This document shows, piece after piece, positions 42,127-50,820 of a stretch of DNA of 50,911 nucleotides (positions are counted from its first letter, which is position 1; each line of letters starts with the position of its first letter). Under the pieces are notes generated by a model. The model did no database searches, was not told where the DNA came from, and saw only the letters and a program-made list of their open reading frames with translations. The position numbers and the translations under genes are program-made. The DNA comes from Candidatus Methanoperedens sp. (GTDB taxonomy: Archaea > Halobacteriota > Methanosarcinia > Methanosarcinales > Methanoperedenaceae), in the NCBI GenBank assembly GCA_012026795.1, contig VEPM01000030.1, forward strand, positions 1 through 50,911, written 5' to 3'.

Positions 42127-42264
42127 TTATTTTAATTTCCTTTTTTCTTTGGCAAGTTTCTTCTTGGCTTCACCGCTGCCGGATGCTGCCAATTTTTCAA
42201 GTTCCATTATTTTTTCCTTGCGATCACGTTCTTTTCTTTCCATAATCTTTTTAGACATTGCCAT
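42127..42264 (-). CDS. 45-residue highly basic, helical protein
   Basis: A short frame from ATG 42264: the product starts MAMSKKIMERKERDRKE and is about one third Lys plus Arg, likely one long helix, ending KKLAKEKRKLK. There is no ribosome binding site, but a TATA box (42289-42296) lies about 28 bp upstream of the ATG, as in leaderless archaeal mRNAs. An RNA- or ribosome-binding role is possible but inferred. Confidence 0.58.
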   Translation of the reverse strand: MAMSKKIMERKERDRKEKIMELEKLAASGSGEAKKKLAKEKRKLK

Positions 42265-42288
42265 GGTATACATTTTCTGTGTTTAAAG

Positions 42289-42296
42289 TATATAAA
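42289..42296 (-). promoter_or_regulatory. TATA box of the leaderless small gene
   Basis: TTTATATA on the minus strand, 25-32 bp upstream of ATG 42264, so the transcript would start at or just before the start codon. Confidence 0.5.
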
Positions 42297-42443
42297 TCCT
42301 TATTCCTGAAATATCATGGACAGGTTGATTGTGTGGGAGTGTTATGGAAAAAAGTTATTCAACCTGCCCTTAATAGGTTGTATGATCATCATTATACTTA
42401 TATCTTGCTATCGTATTCTTGTTATTTGGAAATTATACCTTCG

Positions 42444-43496
42444 TCAAGCATAGAAACTACTGAATCTACTGAGAAATTCTACAATTTTCTCAAAAATACT
42501 TTTTTCCGGTTCTTTCGTAACATTCTCCTGATCATGTACTGCTACCCAGCCGCCACTGCTAATTTGGGTATTAAAATCCGGTGTCTCAGCAGGTTTTGGC
42601 GTGGCAACCTCTGTTGGTTGTGCTCCAGGGGGTATGTAATATACTCTTTCAATAATATAGTCGGACCTAGAACTTTTTGGTGCTGCCGGAACACTGGTAG
42701 CAACCGGAGGATTAGTGATTATTGGCTTTACCCCAAAATAATCCGATAGTGTACGTACATCAACATTTTTACTCTTTAGATAATTGCTGACCTTCTGAAA
42801 ATCTGATGTCGTGAATTCTGTTTCTGCATTTGTAGCATTTGCAGAAAGATTATCTACTATTTTGTGGAAAGCTAATATTAATAATCCATTGGTCGCAATT
42901 GTATTATTGATTTGATTTATAATTGTAGCATCATTGTCCTGTCCACCTATAACTTCATAACTTTTAAGGGTATATAAATCCGGACTACTCAAATTATAGT
43001 GCGTATTGTTTGAAGTTGAAGGGTCAATTGTTCTTGCCGCAACATACCCATTGGCTTTTAACGCTGTTATTACATTAGAGTTATGGTCTCCATACGGATA
43101 TGCCAAAAACATCGCACCTCTTGGATATCCATTTGCATTCAACCAGTCCCTGCTTGCATTCAACTCATAATTTAATGTTGTATTATTCGCTGTTGTGAGG
43201 GCTATGTGCGAGTATGTGTGGCTTGATATATCCCAGCCTGCCGCATATAGTATGTTTAACTGGGATCTTTGAGTAAAGTCTGACCATCCTCCTAATATCG
43301 GGTCAATAATGACAAAGTCTACACCCTTTTGACCGTTAGCTTGCATTATTGGATATGCCTTAGTATAAACAGACAACCACCCATCATCAAAGGTTATTAT
43401 TACTGTTGGTCTTTCTGCTGCCCCTATCATGGTTAAAGCTATTAAACAAATCGTAATTCCAACTAATATTCTCATTTTTCTCATAAATCTACTCAT
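42444..43496 (-). CDS. secreted polysaccharide deacetylase (NodB-like)
   Basis: 350 residues. A signal peptide (MRILVGITICLIALTMIGAAE) is followed by the NodB domain: VIITFDDGWLSVYTKAYPIM (catalytic Asp pair), ISSHTYSHIAL (metal-binding His), FLAYPYGDHN and LLILAFHKIVD. After about residue 265 comes a Pro/Thr-rich linker (VATSVPAAPKSS, PTEVATPKPAETPDF) and a hydrophobic C-terminal end. Probably deacetylates a surface polysaccharide. The gene follows the lipoprotein gene on the same strand. Confidence 0.85.
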   Translation of the reverse strand: MSRFMRKMRILVGITICLIALTMIGAAERPTVIITFDDGWLSVYTKAYPIMQANGQKGVDFVIIDPILGGWSDFTQRSQLNILYAAGWDISSHTYSHIALTTANNTTLNYELNASRDWLNANGYPRGAMFLAYPYGDHNSNVITALKANGYVAARTIDPSTSNNTHYNLSSPDLYTLKSYEVIGGQDNDATIINQINNTIATNGLLILAFHKIVDNLSANATNAETEFTTSDFQKVSNYLKSKNVDVRTLSDYFGVKPIITNPPVATSVPAAPKSSRSDYIIERVYYIPPGAQPTEVATPKPAETPDFNTQISSGGWVAVHDQENVTKEPEKSIFEKIVEFLSRFSSFYA

Positions 43497-43529
43497 ATTA
43501 TTTTTATTTTAATATTTTAATGTTGTTTA

Positions 43530-44153
43530 TCAATTCCAGGAAATCTGAGACCGGGTAATTATTTCTGTCCATGGGCCATCTGGCACATCTCCGGATTCGA
43601 TAAATTGCCAGTCTACCTTATCAATATTCTCCAATCCCAAATAATCCCGGACCGCAGGTGAAACATCCAATCCGGCATTATCATTTATATCGTTTTTTGG
43701 CTTACTATCGCCAAAAACATAGTCAATATCATCTATTTCAAATGGACCTACATCCTCCCATTGCGCATAAGCACTTTTATCTTCTTTATTTATCTTTATC
43801 CATTTATTTTTGCAAATCGGTTCGCAAAAAGATTCTTTCGATTTGTTACTTCCATTTATGTCAAAATCATTATAAGGTAACGCAAAATAAAAAGGATTTT
43901 CCTTTGGAATAAACTTGCCTGGATAGAAATCGTTTCTATCATAAGGATCGTCTATTCCACCAAAATGATCTTTCCAATTACTATCCCATGCACTCTGGCT
44001 GTTCTGGATATAATTATTTTCATCAGTTGCATTTTCTCCGATCCAGAAAATTGTTACAGTAATGTCTTTATGCAAGGTATATTGATTGTTGCTCTTGTTC
44101 ACGCATCCGCTTAGAGCCACTAAAAGAAAAAGGAATACATGGACTGGTCGCAT
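43530..44153 (-). CDS. lipoprotein of unknown function
   Basis: 207 residues from ATG 44153, set by GAGGAGG about 5 bp upstream. The signal FLFLLVALSGC ends in a clear lipobox. The exported part is acidic and rich in Asp/Asn, with FWIGENATDENNYI, NPFYFALPYNDFD, KESFCEPICKNKWIKI, and a C-terminal GLDVSPAVRDYLGL. The latter, with AQWEDVGPFEIDDIDYVFG, recalls double-psi barrel (RlpA/3D-like) proteins, but I cannot confirm this. It precedes the deacetylase gene and both may act on the cell surface. Confidence 0.68.
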   Translation of the reverse strand: MRPVHVFLFLLVALSGCVNKSNNQYTLHKDITVTIFWIGENATDENNYIQNSQSAWDSNWKDHFGGIDDPYDRNDFYPGKFIPKENPFYFALPYNDFDINGSNKSKESFCEPICKNKWIKINKEDKSAYAQWEDVGPFEIDDIDYVFGDSKPKNDINDNAGLDVSPAVRDYLGLENIDKVDWQFIESGDVPDGPWTEIITRSQISWN

Positions 44154-44253
44154 TTTTCCTCCTCTTTTCGGACATCTCCCAGAGAGATCACCATACGTCA
44201 ACCTTTGATAATGGTGATGTTTAATAAATGCTTGCGTTGTGAACTACTCCAGC

Positions 44254-45348
44254 CTAAAGGCATGGGGCGTCTTGCGTCATCATGGCTCTATTAAGTCCAC
44301 TCAGACAAGCGTTAATTCCCGCAGTTCCTGCGGTACTTGATCTTTTCAATATATTGATTGCAGCGTTATGATCCCGATCCAGAATAAGACCACAAAAAGG
44401 ACATGAGTGTATCCGAACTTTCAGGTCTTTGGGAACTGGACTATGGCATCCGCTGCAATTCTGAGAAGTATTTCTGGGATTGACCAGTTCAACAACATTA
44501 CCAGCGTATGCTGCTTTGTAATTTGTGAACTGGATCAACTGATACCAGCCAGCATCGGATATAGACTTGGCAAGATGATGATTCTGCGTCATGTTTTTAA
44601 TCTGCAAGCCCTCAAATACGATGTGATTGTAGGTATCTGCAAGCATTCTTGATATTTTATGAGCGAAATCTTTTCTCTGGTTTCTTATCGTCCTGTGTGT
44701 TCTGGCTACAATGGTTTTCTGTCTTATCCTGTTATTGCTCAGTTTCTTTTTTCTTGAAAGCCTTATCTGTTCCCTTGTTAATTTCTTTTCCGATGCTCTC
44801 AGGAATTCAGGCGGTTTAATCTGTTCTCCGTTGCTCATTGTTATCAAAGACGATAGACCAACATCTATTCCTGTTTTGGTTTTGATTTCAACAGGTACAG
44901 GATCATCCATTTCTATGGAAAAAGTGACATACCACTGATCAACGTCTTTTTTGATCGTACAGGTTTTTATCTTGCCCTCTATTTCCCGATGCTGGATTAT
45001 TCTGATAGAACCGATTTTTGAAAGAATGAGTTTTCCGTCTTTAATTCCAAAACCGGACTGTGGATATGTGAAAGAATTGTACCTGTCCCTTCCTTGAAAT
45101 CTCGGATAACCAAAGCCATTAAAGAAATTCTTGAAACTTCTATCTACTCTTTTGAGAACATTTTGTAGTACCTGAGAAAATACTTCTTTTTGATGTGATT
45201 TTTTATTGGCTGCCGTTGCTTTTTGTTGTTCATAACAGCTTATCCATTCCGGTTTTCCCCAAGAGCAAACATCAAATTCTTTTCTTAATCTGTTAAGTTC
45301 TGCTTGTCGTTTACGTTCTGCAAGAGCATCATTATTGAAACGCTTTTC
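44254..45348 (-). pseudogene. TnpB of an IS200/IS605 (IS1341-like) element, N-terminus lost
   Basis: An open frame of 364 residues, without its normal start, lies between an in-frame TGA at 45349-45351 and the stop at 44254. The first residues (FNNDALAERKRQAELNRLRKEF) match the region about 30-40 residues into TnpB; the usual start is missing. The catalytic parts remain: GIDVGLSSLIT (Asp), VFEGLQIKNM (Glu), CSGCHSPVPK...CPFCGLILDRDHNAAINIL (zinc ribbon and Asp). No tnpA is seen. An ATG at 44910 within the frame could give a 218-residue RuvC piece. Confidence 0.82.
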
Positions 45349-45429
45349 TCATGCTTTTTGCCGGTTTCAATTCAGATACATATATTATTTATGTGAGTAA
45401 TGTGAAAGTATTTCAAGGGTACGATTCAC

Positions 45430-45450
45430 CCAGCCCTTCAAAAGGGCTGG
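45430..45450. mobile_element. hairpin near the left end of the TnpB element
   Basis: A perfect 9-bp stem (CCAGCCCTT / AAGGGCTGG) with a 3-base loop, about 80 bp outside the tnpB remnant. IS200/IS605 ends carry such subterminal hairpins. A less regular GC-rich stretch after the tnpB stop (about 44230-44252) may be the other end. Apart from this hairpin and the palindrome at 45523-45536, the stretch 45352-45654 shows no gene. Confidence 0.5.
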
Positions 45451-45522
45451 CGTTCTCTACCCTTGACCTACGATGTAAAGTTTTCAATGCTCATTTATAG
45501 GTAGAAATGTATTTATTGTATG

Positions 45523-45536
45523 ATAATCATGATTAT
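45523..45536. promoter_or_regulatory. 14-bp perfect palindrome
   Basis: ATAATCATGATTAT, flanked by TGTAT on one side and ATACA on the other, so the symmetry extends to 28 bp with one mismatch pair. It lies about 120 bp before the gene at 45655 and could be an operator for a dimeric regulator. Confidence 0.35.
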
Positions 45537-45654
45537 TATATACAGGCATTTTTGCCATTTCCATAAACACATCTCTCTGATGCCTGCCAATCATTAAATC
45601 CTCTGGAATTAATAATAACCAAACATCAGTCCGTAATAAAAGAAGAAGATAATT

Positions 45655-46050
45655 ATGACCCAAACAAAGAAAAGCATGATACGAGGGAAACCTGAGCGGA
45701 CGACTAATGAACCGGAACACAAAGAGAATTTATCGAATATTGGGACAACAATAATAAAAGAACCGGTAATAGGTTTCGTCGTCTCGGCAGCTGAAAGAGA
45801 CGATGGCTCTAAATTTCTGTGGGTTACCCCGATATCATTGAACTGGGAAGGTTTGCTCAATGATGAAGACCTGGATGCTCTTGTATCTAAGGCATCGGTG
45901 CTTGGTGTTTTACCTGCACCAGCCGAATCATATAAAGTATTTGGGTCAGATGCCCGGGATAATGAACTAAAAGCGCTTGGATTTGAATTCAAAGGATGTT
46001 ATCATCCTGAATGGATAAAGGAATTCAAAGATAAGTTAAATCTGGATTAA
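45655..46050 (+). CDS. hypothetical protein
   Basis: 131 residues, no recognised domain. The N-terminal 25 residues are polar and basic, followed by IIKEPVIGFVVSAAERDDGSKFLWVTPISLNWEG, a beta-rich looking part, and a mixed C-terminal half (ALGFEFKGCYHPEWIKEFKDKL). No membrane segment. The ribosome binding site is weak (AGAAGAAG). An overlapping minus-strand frame has low-complexity Ser content and is rejected. The gene converges with the PLP enzyme gene. Confidence 0.6.
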   Translation: MTQTKKSMIRGKPERTTNEPEHKENLSNIGTTIIKEPVIGFVVSAAERDDGSKFLWVTPISLNWEGLLNDEDLDALVSKASVLGVLPAPAESYKVFGSDARDNELKALGFEFKGCYHPEWIKEFKDKLNLD

Positions 46051-46086
46051 TAAATGATTGATCAAATTAATTTAATTCAGCGCTTC

Positions 46087-47262
46087 CTATTGAATAGCCC
46101 CAAGCGCCTGTTCCAGATCATGGATAATATCACTTACATCTTCAAGGCCAACTGAAAGACGAATAAGTTCATCCGAGATCCCGTATCTTATCCTGTCCTG
46201 CCGCGGAACAACTGCATGGGTCATCGTGGCAGGATGCTGGATGAGCGTTGCAGTCTCACCAAGGCTCACCGCCAGCGCGCAAAGCTTGAGGGAATCAAGA
46301 AAAAGAGGCACATCTTTTGCATCTTCCAGTAGAAATGCCATCATGCCGCCAGCTCCGCTTGCCTGTTTTCTTCCGAGCTCGTACTGCGGATGCTCAGGGA
46401 GTCCCGGATAAATTACGCTTTTAACCAGGTCATGTCCCTGCAGGAATTTTGCAACTGCCGTTGCATTCTGGTTATGCCTGTCCATGCGGATAGGCAGCGT
46501 CTTTATTCCCCGGATGATGAGCCATGAAGAGAACGGGGTGATGGAGCCGCCAAAGTTCTTTGCCGTATGCCTTGCTGATTTTATGTAATCCGAAGAACCC
46601 ACAATTATCCCGCCAAGCGTGTCGCCATGCCCGTTCAGGTATTTTGTGGCGCTATGCACAACCACATCTGCGCCAAGCATAAGCGGCTTCTGGAGATAAG
46701 GAGTCAGGAATGTATTATCAACCATCACAGCTGCGCCTTTTTCATGGGCAATATCGCTTACGGCTTTGATATCTGTAAGCTTCATCGTGGGATTGGCCGG
46801 GGATTCAAAGAATACAAGTTTAGTATTCGTGCGAAAAGCTTCTTTTACATTTCGCGGATATGATGTATCGGTAAAAGTAACATCAACGCCATAATCTTTA
46901 AGTCCAGCGAACAGGTCGTATGTGCTTCCGTATATCACTTCATCGGCTATCACATGATCACCCCCTTTGACAGATGTGAAGACGGCCGTGGAAATTGCCG
47001 CCATGCCTGTTGTTTGCGCAAGCGCAGCCTCTCCGCACTCAAGGTCTGTCATTTTCTTCTCAAGCACTTCAGTCGTTGGGTTCAGGCCGCGTGAATACAC
47101 ATATCCTTTTTCACGCCCGCCCATCAGGTCTGCTGCGTGGGCTGCGTTCTTGAATTTAAATGGCGCTGTCTGGTAGATCGGGGTTGTGACTGACCCCGTG
47201 TCTTCATGTTTTTCTCCGGAATGAATGGCGCGTGTGGAAAATCCTGGTTTTTTTAGGTTCAT
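46087..47262 (-). CDS. Cys/Met-metabolism PLP enzyme (MetB/MetZ/MdeA family)
   Basis: 391-residue PLP enzyme. It begins STRAIHSGEKHEDTGSVTTPIYQTAPFKF, has AQTTGMAAISTAVFTSVKGGDHVIADEVIYGSTYDLF, FESPANPTMKLTDIKAV, VMVDNTFLTPYLQKPLMLGADVVVHSATKYLNGHGDTLGG (PLP Lys in SATKY) and LIQHPATMTHAVVP. Cystathionine gamma-synthase, homoserine sulfhydrylase and methionine gamma-lyase share these, so the exact reaction is open. It is divergent from the DtxR-type gene. Confidence 0.87.
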   Translation of the reverse strand: MNLKKPGFSTRAIHSGEKHEDTGSVTTPIYQTAPFKFKNAAHAADLMGGREKGYVYSRGLNPTTEVLEKKMTDLECGEAALAQTTGMAAISTAVFTSVKGGDHVIADEVIYGSTYDLFAGLKDYGVDVTFTDTSYPRNVKEAFRTNTKLVFFESPANPTMKLTDIKAVSDIAHEKGAAVMVDNTFLTPYLQKPLMLGADVVVHSATKYLNGHGDTLGGIIVGSSDYIKSARHTAKNFGGSITPFSSWLIIRGIKTLPIRMDRHNQNATAVAKFLQGHDLVKSVIYPGLPEHPQYELGRKQASGAGGMMAFLLEDAKDVPLFLDSLKLCALAVSLGETATLIQHPATMTHAVVPRQDRIRYGISDELIRLSVGLEDVSDIIHDLEQALGAIQ

Positions 47263-47299
47263 TTAATCGTCCCTGTCTTAAATTTCTCTTTTGCCCGGG

Positions 47300-47307
47300 T
47301 ATAAATA
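47300..47307 (+). promoter_or_regulatory. TATA box of the dtxR-cbi operon
   Basis: TATAAATA, about 27 bp before ATG 47330. This places transcription start at the start codon, so the mRNA is probably leaderless and the upstream start at 47291 is excluded. Confidence 0.6.
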
Positions 47308-47329
47308 CCTGTTTATAAGGACGCTTGCT

Positions 47330-47848
47330 ATGACTTTAAATGTCTCGTTTCAAAAAAATTTAAGTTTGGGGGATGCCCAAAATTATTTATCTTACATAAG
47401 CGTATCTCATCCTATGAGATGCATTGATGGTCTTGAATTAAGCCCGAAGAAAAGCGAGTATTTGAAGTACATACTGGAGAAGGGGGGTATTGTACATACG
47501 ACTGATATTTCGCAGCATTTTAACCTTGATCCTTCAACTATAACCAAGACCATTCAGGAGATGTCGCCGACTAACCTTATCGAACATATCCCGTACAGGG
47601 GAGTACAATTAACAGCAAGGGGCAGGGAATTCGCTGAATTCCTGGTCAGGCGGCACAGGATTATAGAATTAATGCTTTCACATTATGGGCTGACGGCACA
47701 GGAAGCCTGTGAGGAGGCTTTAAAGCTCGAAGGGCTCATGTCAAAGGATATCGTCGATAAGATATGCAGTTCCCTGGGACATCCCAACATGGGTATATGC
47801 GGCAGGATCAAGCATGATACATGCTGCTGCTGCCCTCCTGATAATTAA
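47330..47848 (+). CDS. DtxR/MntR-family metal-dependent regulator with Cys-rich tail
   Basis: 172 residues. The DtxR winged helix is visible: LSPKKSEYLKYILEKGGIVHTTDISQHFNLDPSTITKTIQEMSPTNLIEHIPYRGVQLTARGREFAEFLVRRHRII, followed by the dimer/metal domain (MLSHYGLTAQEACEEALKLEGLMSKDIVDKICSSLGHP). Instead of the usual CPHG end, the tail is GICGRIKHDTCCCCPP. No SH3-like domain. It directly precedes cbiQ, so it likely regulates cobalt uptake. The start is set by the TATA box; ATG 47414 is a second option. Confidence 0.85.
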   Translation: MTLNVSFQKNLSLGDAQNYLSYISVSHPMRCIDGLELSPKKSEYLKYILEKGGIVHTTDISQHFNLDPSTITKTIQEMSPTNLIEHIPYRGVQLTARGREFAEFLVRRHRIIELMLSHYGLTAQEACEEALKLEGLMSKDIVDKICSSLGHPNMGICGRIKHDTCCCCPPDN

Positions 47849-47859
47849 TGGGGTATCAG

Positions 47860-48666
47860 ATGAGCGAACTTTCACCCCATATACCAGACCTTGACCTTAT
47901 CACTTTTTACAGTGAAAAAGGCACTTCATTTTTCTCCAGGATAAGCCCCTGGACAAAGGCATTAATTCTTTTGCTTATCATAATCTTCGTATCAATAGAT
48001 AAAAGCCTCATACTGGCAGTGTGCCTTTACCTGGTCGTTTTTTCATTATATGGTTTATCGGGTCTGCCAATCAAAAAATTGTTCCAGTGGTATATGATGC
48101 CCTTTATATTTGTTCTGTCATTGGCGCTCATATTAATGTGGAACGAACCTGGGAATCCAATATTTTCCCTGGGGATTCCTTACTTTTCGCTTACTCTCAC
48201 GGACAACGGACTGCTATTGATGCTTACGCTACTGTTTAAATCAATGGCATCTATGACATACTCTTTATTTTTTCTTATGACCACCAGGTACAATTATTTC
48301 TCGGCCATGATTTACCGGGTTTTCCCTTATCCGATCGATCAGGTATTTCTTATGTCATACAGGTTTATCTTTACGACTTTAAAAATGCTCGAATCCATGA
48401 TCAAAGCCCTCAGGTCAAGAGGTGGTGGCCTTCTAAAAAGTATGCGCAGGCAGAGCAAGATGTTTGCCGAAGTATTCGCCCTGACAATGATACGGTCATA
48501 CGATAGGGCTGAAAGGATCAATAAGGCCATGGAAGCGAGAGGTTTCAACGGGAGATATGTTGCTGCTACAGGGATACCTGTAATTAGCATGGGTGAATAC
48601 TTTACTATGTTTGTGGTGACGATATTGATGATTTATCTAATATACTTCGTTAAATTACCATTTTAA
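47860..48666 (+). CDS. cbiQ: cobalt ECF transporter membrane subunit CbiQ
   Basis: 268 residues, about five hydrophobic segments. CbiQ family signs are SRISPWTKALILLLIIIFV near the N-terminus and, in the C-terminal coupling helices, LMSYRFIFTTLKMLESMIKALRSRGGG and RSYDRAERINKAMEARGFNG (the two A-R-G motifs that contact the ATPase). The start at 47860 is preferred: GGGG lies 7 bp upstream. ATG 47848, overlapping the regulator stop, is the alternative. Confidence 0.9.
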   Translation: MSELSPHIPDLDLITFYSEKGTSFFSRISPWTKALILLLIIIFVSIDKSLILAVCLYLVVFSLYGLSGLPIKKLFQWYMMPFIFVLSLALILMWNEPGNPIFSLGIPYFSLTLTDNGLLLMLTLLFKSMASMTYSLFFLMTTRYNYFSAMIYRVFPYPIDQVFLMSYRFIFTTLKMLESMIKALRSRGGGLLKSMRRQSKMFAEVFALTMIRSYDRAERINKAMEARGFNGRYVAATGIPVISMGEYFTMFVVTILMIYLIYFVKLPF

Positions 48667-48678
48667 AGAGCGATCTGA

Positions 48679-49572
48679 ATGACAATCTCGAAACAAATTG
48701 AAATAAAACATGCCTGTAATGCCTGTCCACCTGGTGCGAAAGAACTCATTCACGTTGATTGTGTAAACCACATTTACCCTGATGGAAGCCATGGTATTCA
48801 TGAAATGTGTTTCAGGGTGCTTGAAAAAGAGATCGTGGCTTTATGCGGCCCTAACGGATCCGGCAAGTCAACGCTCATTGAGCATTTGAACGGATTGCTG
48901 CGCCCCAGCAGCGGCAATGTCACAGTTATGGGAAGAAAGCTGGATTTGAGTCTCGTAGACATATGGAAAGATGTCGGGGTTGTGTTCCAGAGGTCGGATG
49001 ACCAGCTTTTTGCGCCAACGGTATTAGATGATGTGATGTTTGGCCCCATAAACATGGGCGTTGGTATTGAACAGGCAAGAACGGAAGCTATGGACGCATT
49101 AAAAGCAGTCGGCGCCGAAAAGCTATCTGATAAAATGCCGGGCTATCTTAGCGGTGGCCAAAAAAGGCTGGTTTGCATTGCGGGTGTTCTTGCCATGAAG
49201 CCCAGGGTAATAGCAATGGATGAGCCTACATCTGATCTTGATTCATTACACGCTGAAATAGTAGAGAATATCATTCTTAACTTAAGAAATAACCATGGTA
49301 TCAGTATCGTTATAGCGACACATGATCTTGACATGGCAGCGAGGATATCAAATCGTGTTTGCATCGTAAAAGATGGTTCAATTATAGCAGAAGGGAAACC
49401 TTCTTCTATATTTTATGATAGGGAGCTCCTGGAAATGTCAGGGTTACGGCAGCCCAGGGTTGTCCAGATCTATGAGGGAATAAGAAAAGAAATGGGTATT
49501 GTTATGGATAATTACCCCCTGACTTCTGAAGAATTGATCAAAAACATTTCCCGGATGATAAGGCAAAGATAA
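48679..49572 (+). CDS. cbiO: cobalt ECF transporter ATPase CbiO
   Basis: 297-residue ATPase. Walker A GPNGSGKST, Q-loop VGVVFQRSDDQLFAPTVLDDVMFGPINMG (CbiO-type), signature YLSGGQKRLVCIAGVLA, Walker B VIAMDEPTSDLD, switch IVIATHDLDMA. An N-terminal extension of about 20 residues with HACNACPPG precedes the usual start of the domain. The ribosome binding site is weak. It directly follows cbiQ by 12 bp. Confidence 0.92.
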   Translation: MTISKQIEIKHACNACPPGAKELIHVDCVNHIYPDGSHGIHEMCFRVLEKEIVALCGPNGSGKSTLIEHLNGLLRPSSGNVTVMGRKLDLSLVDIWKDVGVVFQRSDDQLFAPTVLDDVMFGPINMGVGIEQARTEAMDALKAVGAEKLSDKMPGYLSGGQKRLVCIAGVLAMKPRVIAMDEPTSDLDSLHAEIVENIILNLRNNHGISIVIATHDLDMAARISNRVCIVKDGSIIAEGKPSSIFYDRELLEMSGLRQPRVVQIYEGIRKEMGIVMDNYPLTSEELIKNISRMIRQR

Positions 49573-49656
49573 ATCCCTCTCACATCAAGCAGGATACGCA
49601 AAGTCGCAAAGAACATTGCCGGGCTGCTTTGTAGCAAGGTTTGGGGTATAGCCAAA

Positions 49657-49666
49657 CATTTATATC
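49657..49666 (+). promoter_or_regulatory. possible separate promoter for cbiM
   Basis: CATTTATATC in the 143-bp gap after cbiO, about 50 bp before the cbiM start, suggests a second promoter within the cbi cluster. The A/T-rich stretch after it (49670-49705) contains TTGATA repeats that could be a regulator site. A partial ACGCAAAGTCGCAAAGAAC at about 49594-49612 resembles the inverted repeats at 29701-29932. Confidence 0.4.
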
Positions 49667-49715
49667 AATGGTTAGCACAATTGATATTATTATATTGATA
49701 GCAAAGAGGTAACGC

Positions 49716-50384
49716 ATGGCGCATGTACATCTCCCGGACGGGACATTTTCAATTCAATGGATAATAATATGGTGGATTCTGGCCATCATAGTCATAAGTT
49801 TATGCCTGTATTGGTTGAAGAAAATCAGGAAAATTGACAATAAATCAATAACGCTGGCAGCGATGTTAACTGCCGCTTCTTTTGCGATATTCCAGGTCAG
49901 CATACCTTTGTTTGGGGGTGTACACATGAACTTGACACCGCTTATAGGCATACTTGCAGGGCCGGCTATTGGCAGCATTATTGTTTTCATCGTAAACATA
50001 TTATCGGCTGCAATAGGTCATGGCGGATGGGGCCTGATAGGCGCAAACATACTCGTCAATATGACTGAGGTTATGGTTTCATATGCTGTATATAAGGCCC
50101 TTGGAAAGCTGAATCTCGATACGTTCTCAAGAGCCGGAATTGGAACGCTTATCGGACTTCTTTTTGGGAACATTGCAATGATATTGATAATTCTCATATC
50201 GGGAATACAGGGTGTTAACCAGGATATCACAACTACTCTCTATGGACTATCGCTCATTGCTGCTGTAAACATGGGTGTTGCAATAATAGAGTCCTTTATT
50301 ACCGGGTATGTGGTATCATATATTAAGAAGGTCAGGCCCGATATGGTCCCGGAGGTGAATACTGTTGGAGCAGCCTCAAAGTAA
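49716..50384 (+). CDS. cbiM: cobalt ECF transporter substrate component CbiM
   Basis: 222 residues with six to seven hydrophobic segments. The N-terminus MAHVHLPDGTFS contains the His residues that bind the metal in CbiM/NikM. Then LAAMLTAASFAIFQVSIPLFGGVHMNLTPLIGILAGPAIGSII and AIGHGGWGLIGANILVNMTEV are typical. GAGGT sits 5 bp before the start. It overlaps the next gene by 20 bp. Confidence 0.93.
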   Translation: MAHVHLPDGTFSIQWIIIWWILAIIVISLCLYWLKKIRKIDNKSITLAAMLTAASFAIFQVSIPLFGGVHMNLTPLIGILAGPAIGSIIVFIVNILSAAIGHGGWGLIGANILVNMTEVMVSYAVYKALGKLNLDTFSRAGIGTLIGLLFGNIAMILIILISGIQGVNQDITTTLYGLSLIAAVNMGVAIIESFITGYVVSYIKKVRPDMVPEVNTVGAASK

Positions 50385-50634
50385 TAAGAAAGGGATCATT
50401 TTATTCGTGGCGATTGTGGTTATATTCCTGATCTTAAGCGCTTTTGCCTATATTATTACAGGGGATAAAGGGATAGAAGAACGTTTTTCAAATGCCGTAG
50501 GACTGCCGGATGAACCTGAAAGCGGCGATAACGGGTTTTTTGGCTTCACAATAGAGGGTAACCGCCTATCTTATATAATTATATTAATTTTTATTGTGGC
50601 CATAACGGCATTAATATATAAATACGGGATGTGA
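50365..50634 (+). CDS. CbiN/PDGLE-domain-like membrane protein
   Basis: 89 residues with TM segments at both ends (GIILFVAIVVIFLILSAFAYII and LSYIIILIFIVAITALIYKY) and a central loop GLPDEPESGDNGFFGFTIEG, resembling the PDGLE/CbiN companion of CbiM. The start is TTG, fixed by GGAGGT 8 bp upstream within cbiM. It completes the cbi importer. Confidence 0.82.
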   Translation: MEQPQSNKKGIILFVAIVVIFLILSAFAYIITGDKGIEERFSNAVGLPDEPESGDNGFFGFTIEGNRLSYIIILIFIVAITALIYKYGM

Positions 50635-50820
50635 AATATCCTGCAAAAAATTGTTCAAAAATTAAACTGTCGTTCCTTGATCTGTAGTGTGTCTCCATTT
50701 TGATTATTATCATAATCGTAATTTATCTGTATATATAGATATATATTATCGAATAACATTGTTTATTACGGTGCTGAGTGAGATTGGTGGCTTTACCTCC
50801 AAAATTAATAAGAAAGATCT

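Noticed and set aside
45609-45992. A 127-residue minus-strand frame opposite the hypothetical gene 45655-46050
   Set aside because: It is Ser-rich and low in complexity, as expected from antisense reading, and has no ribosome binding site; the plus-strand frame looks more protein-like.
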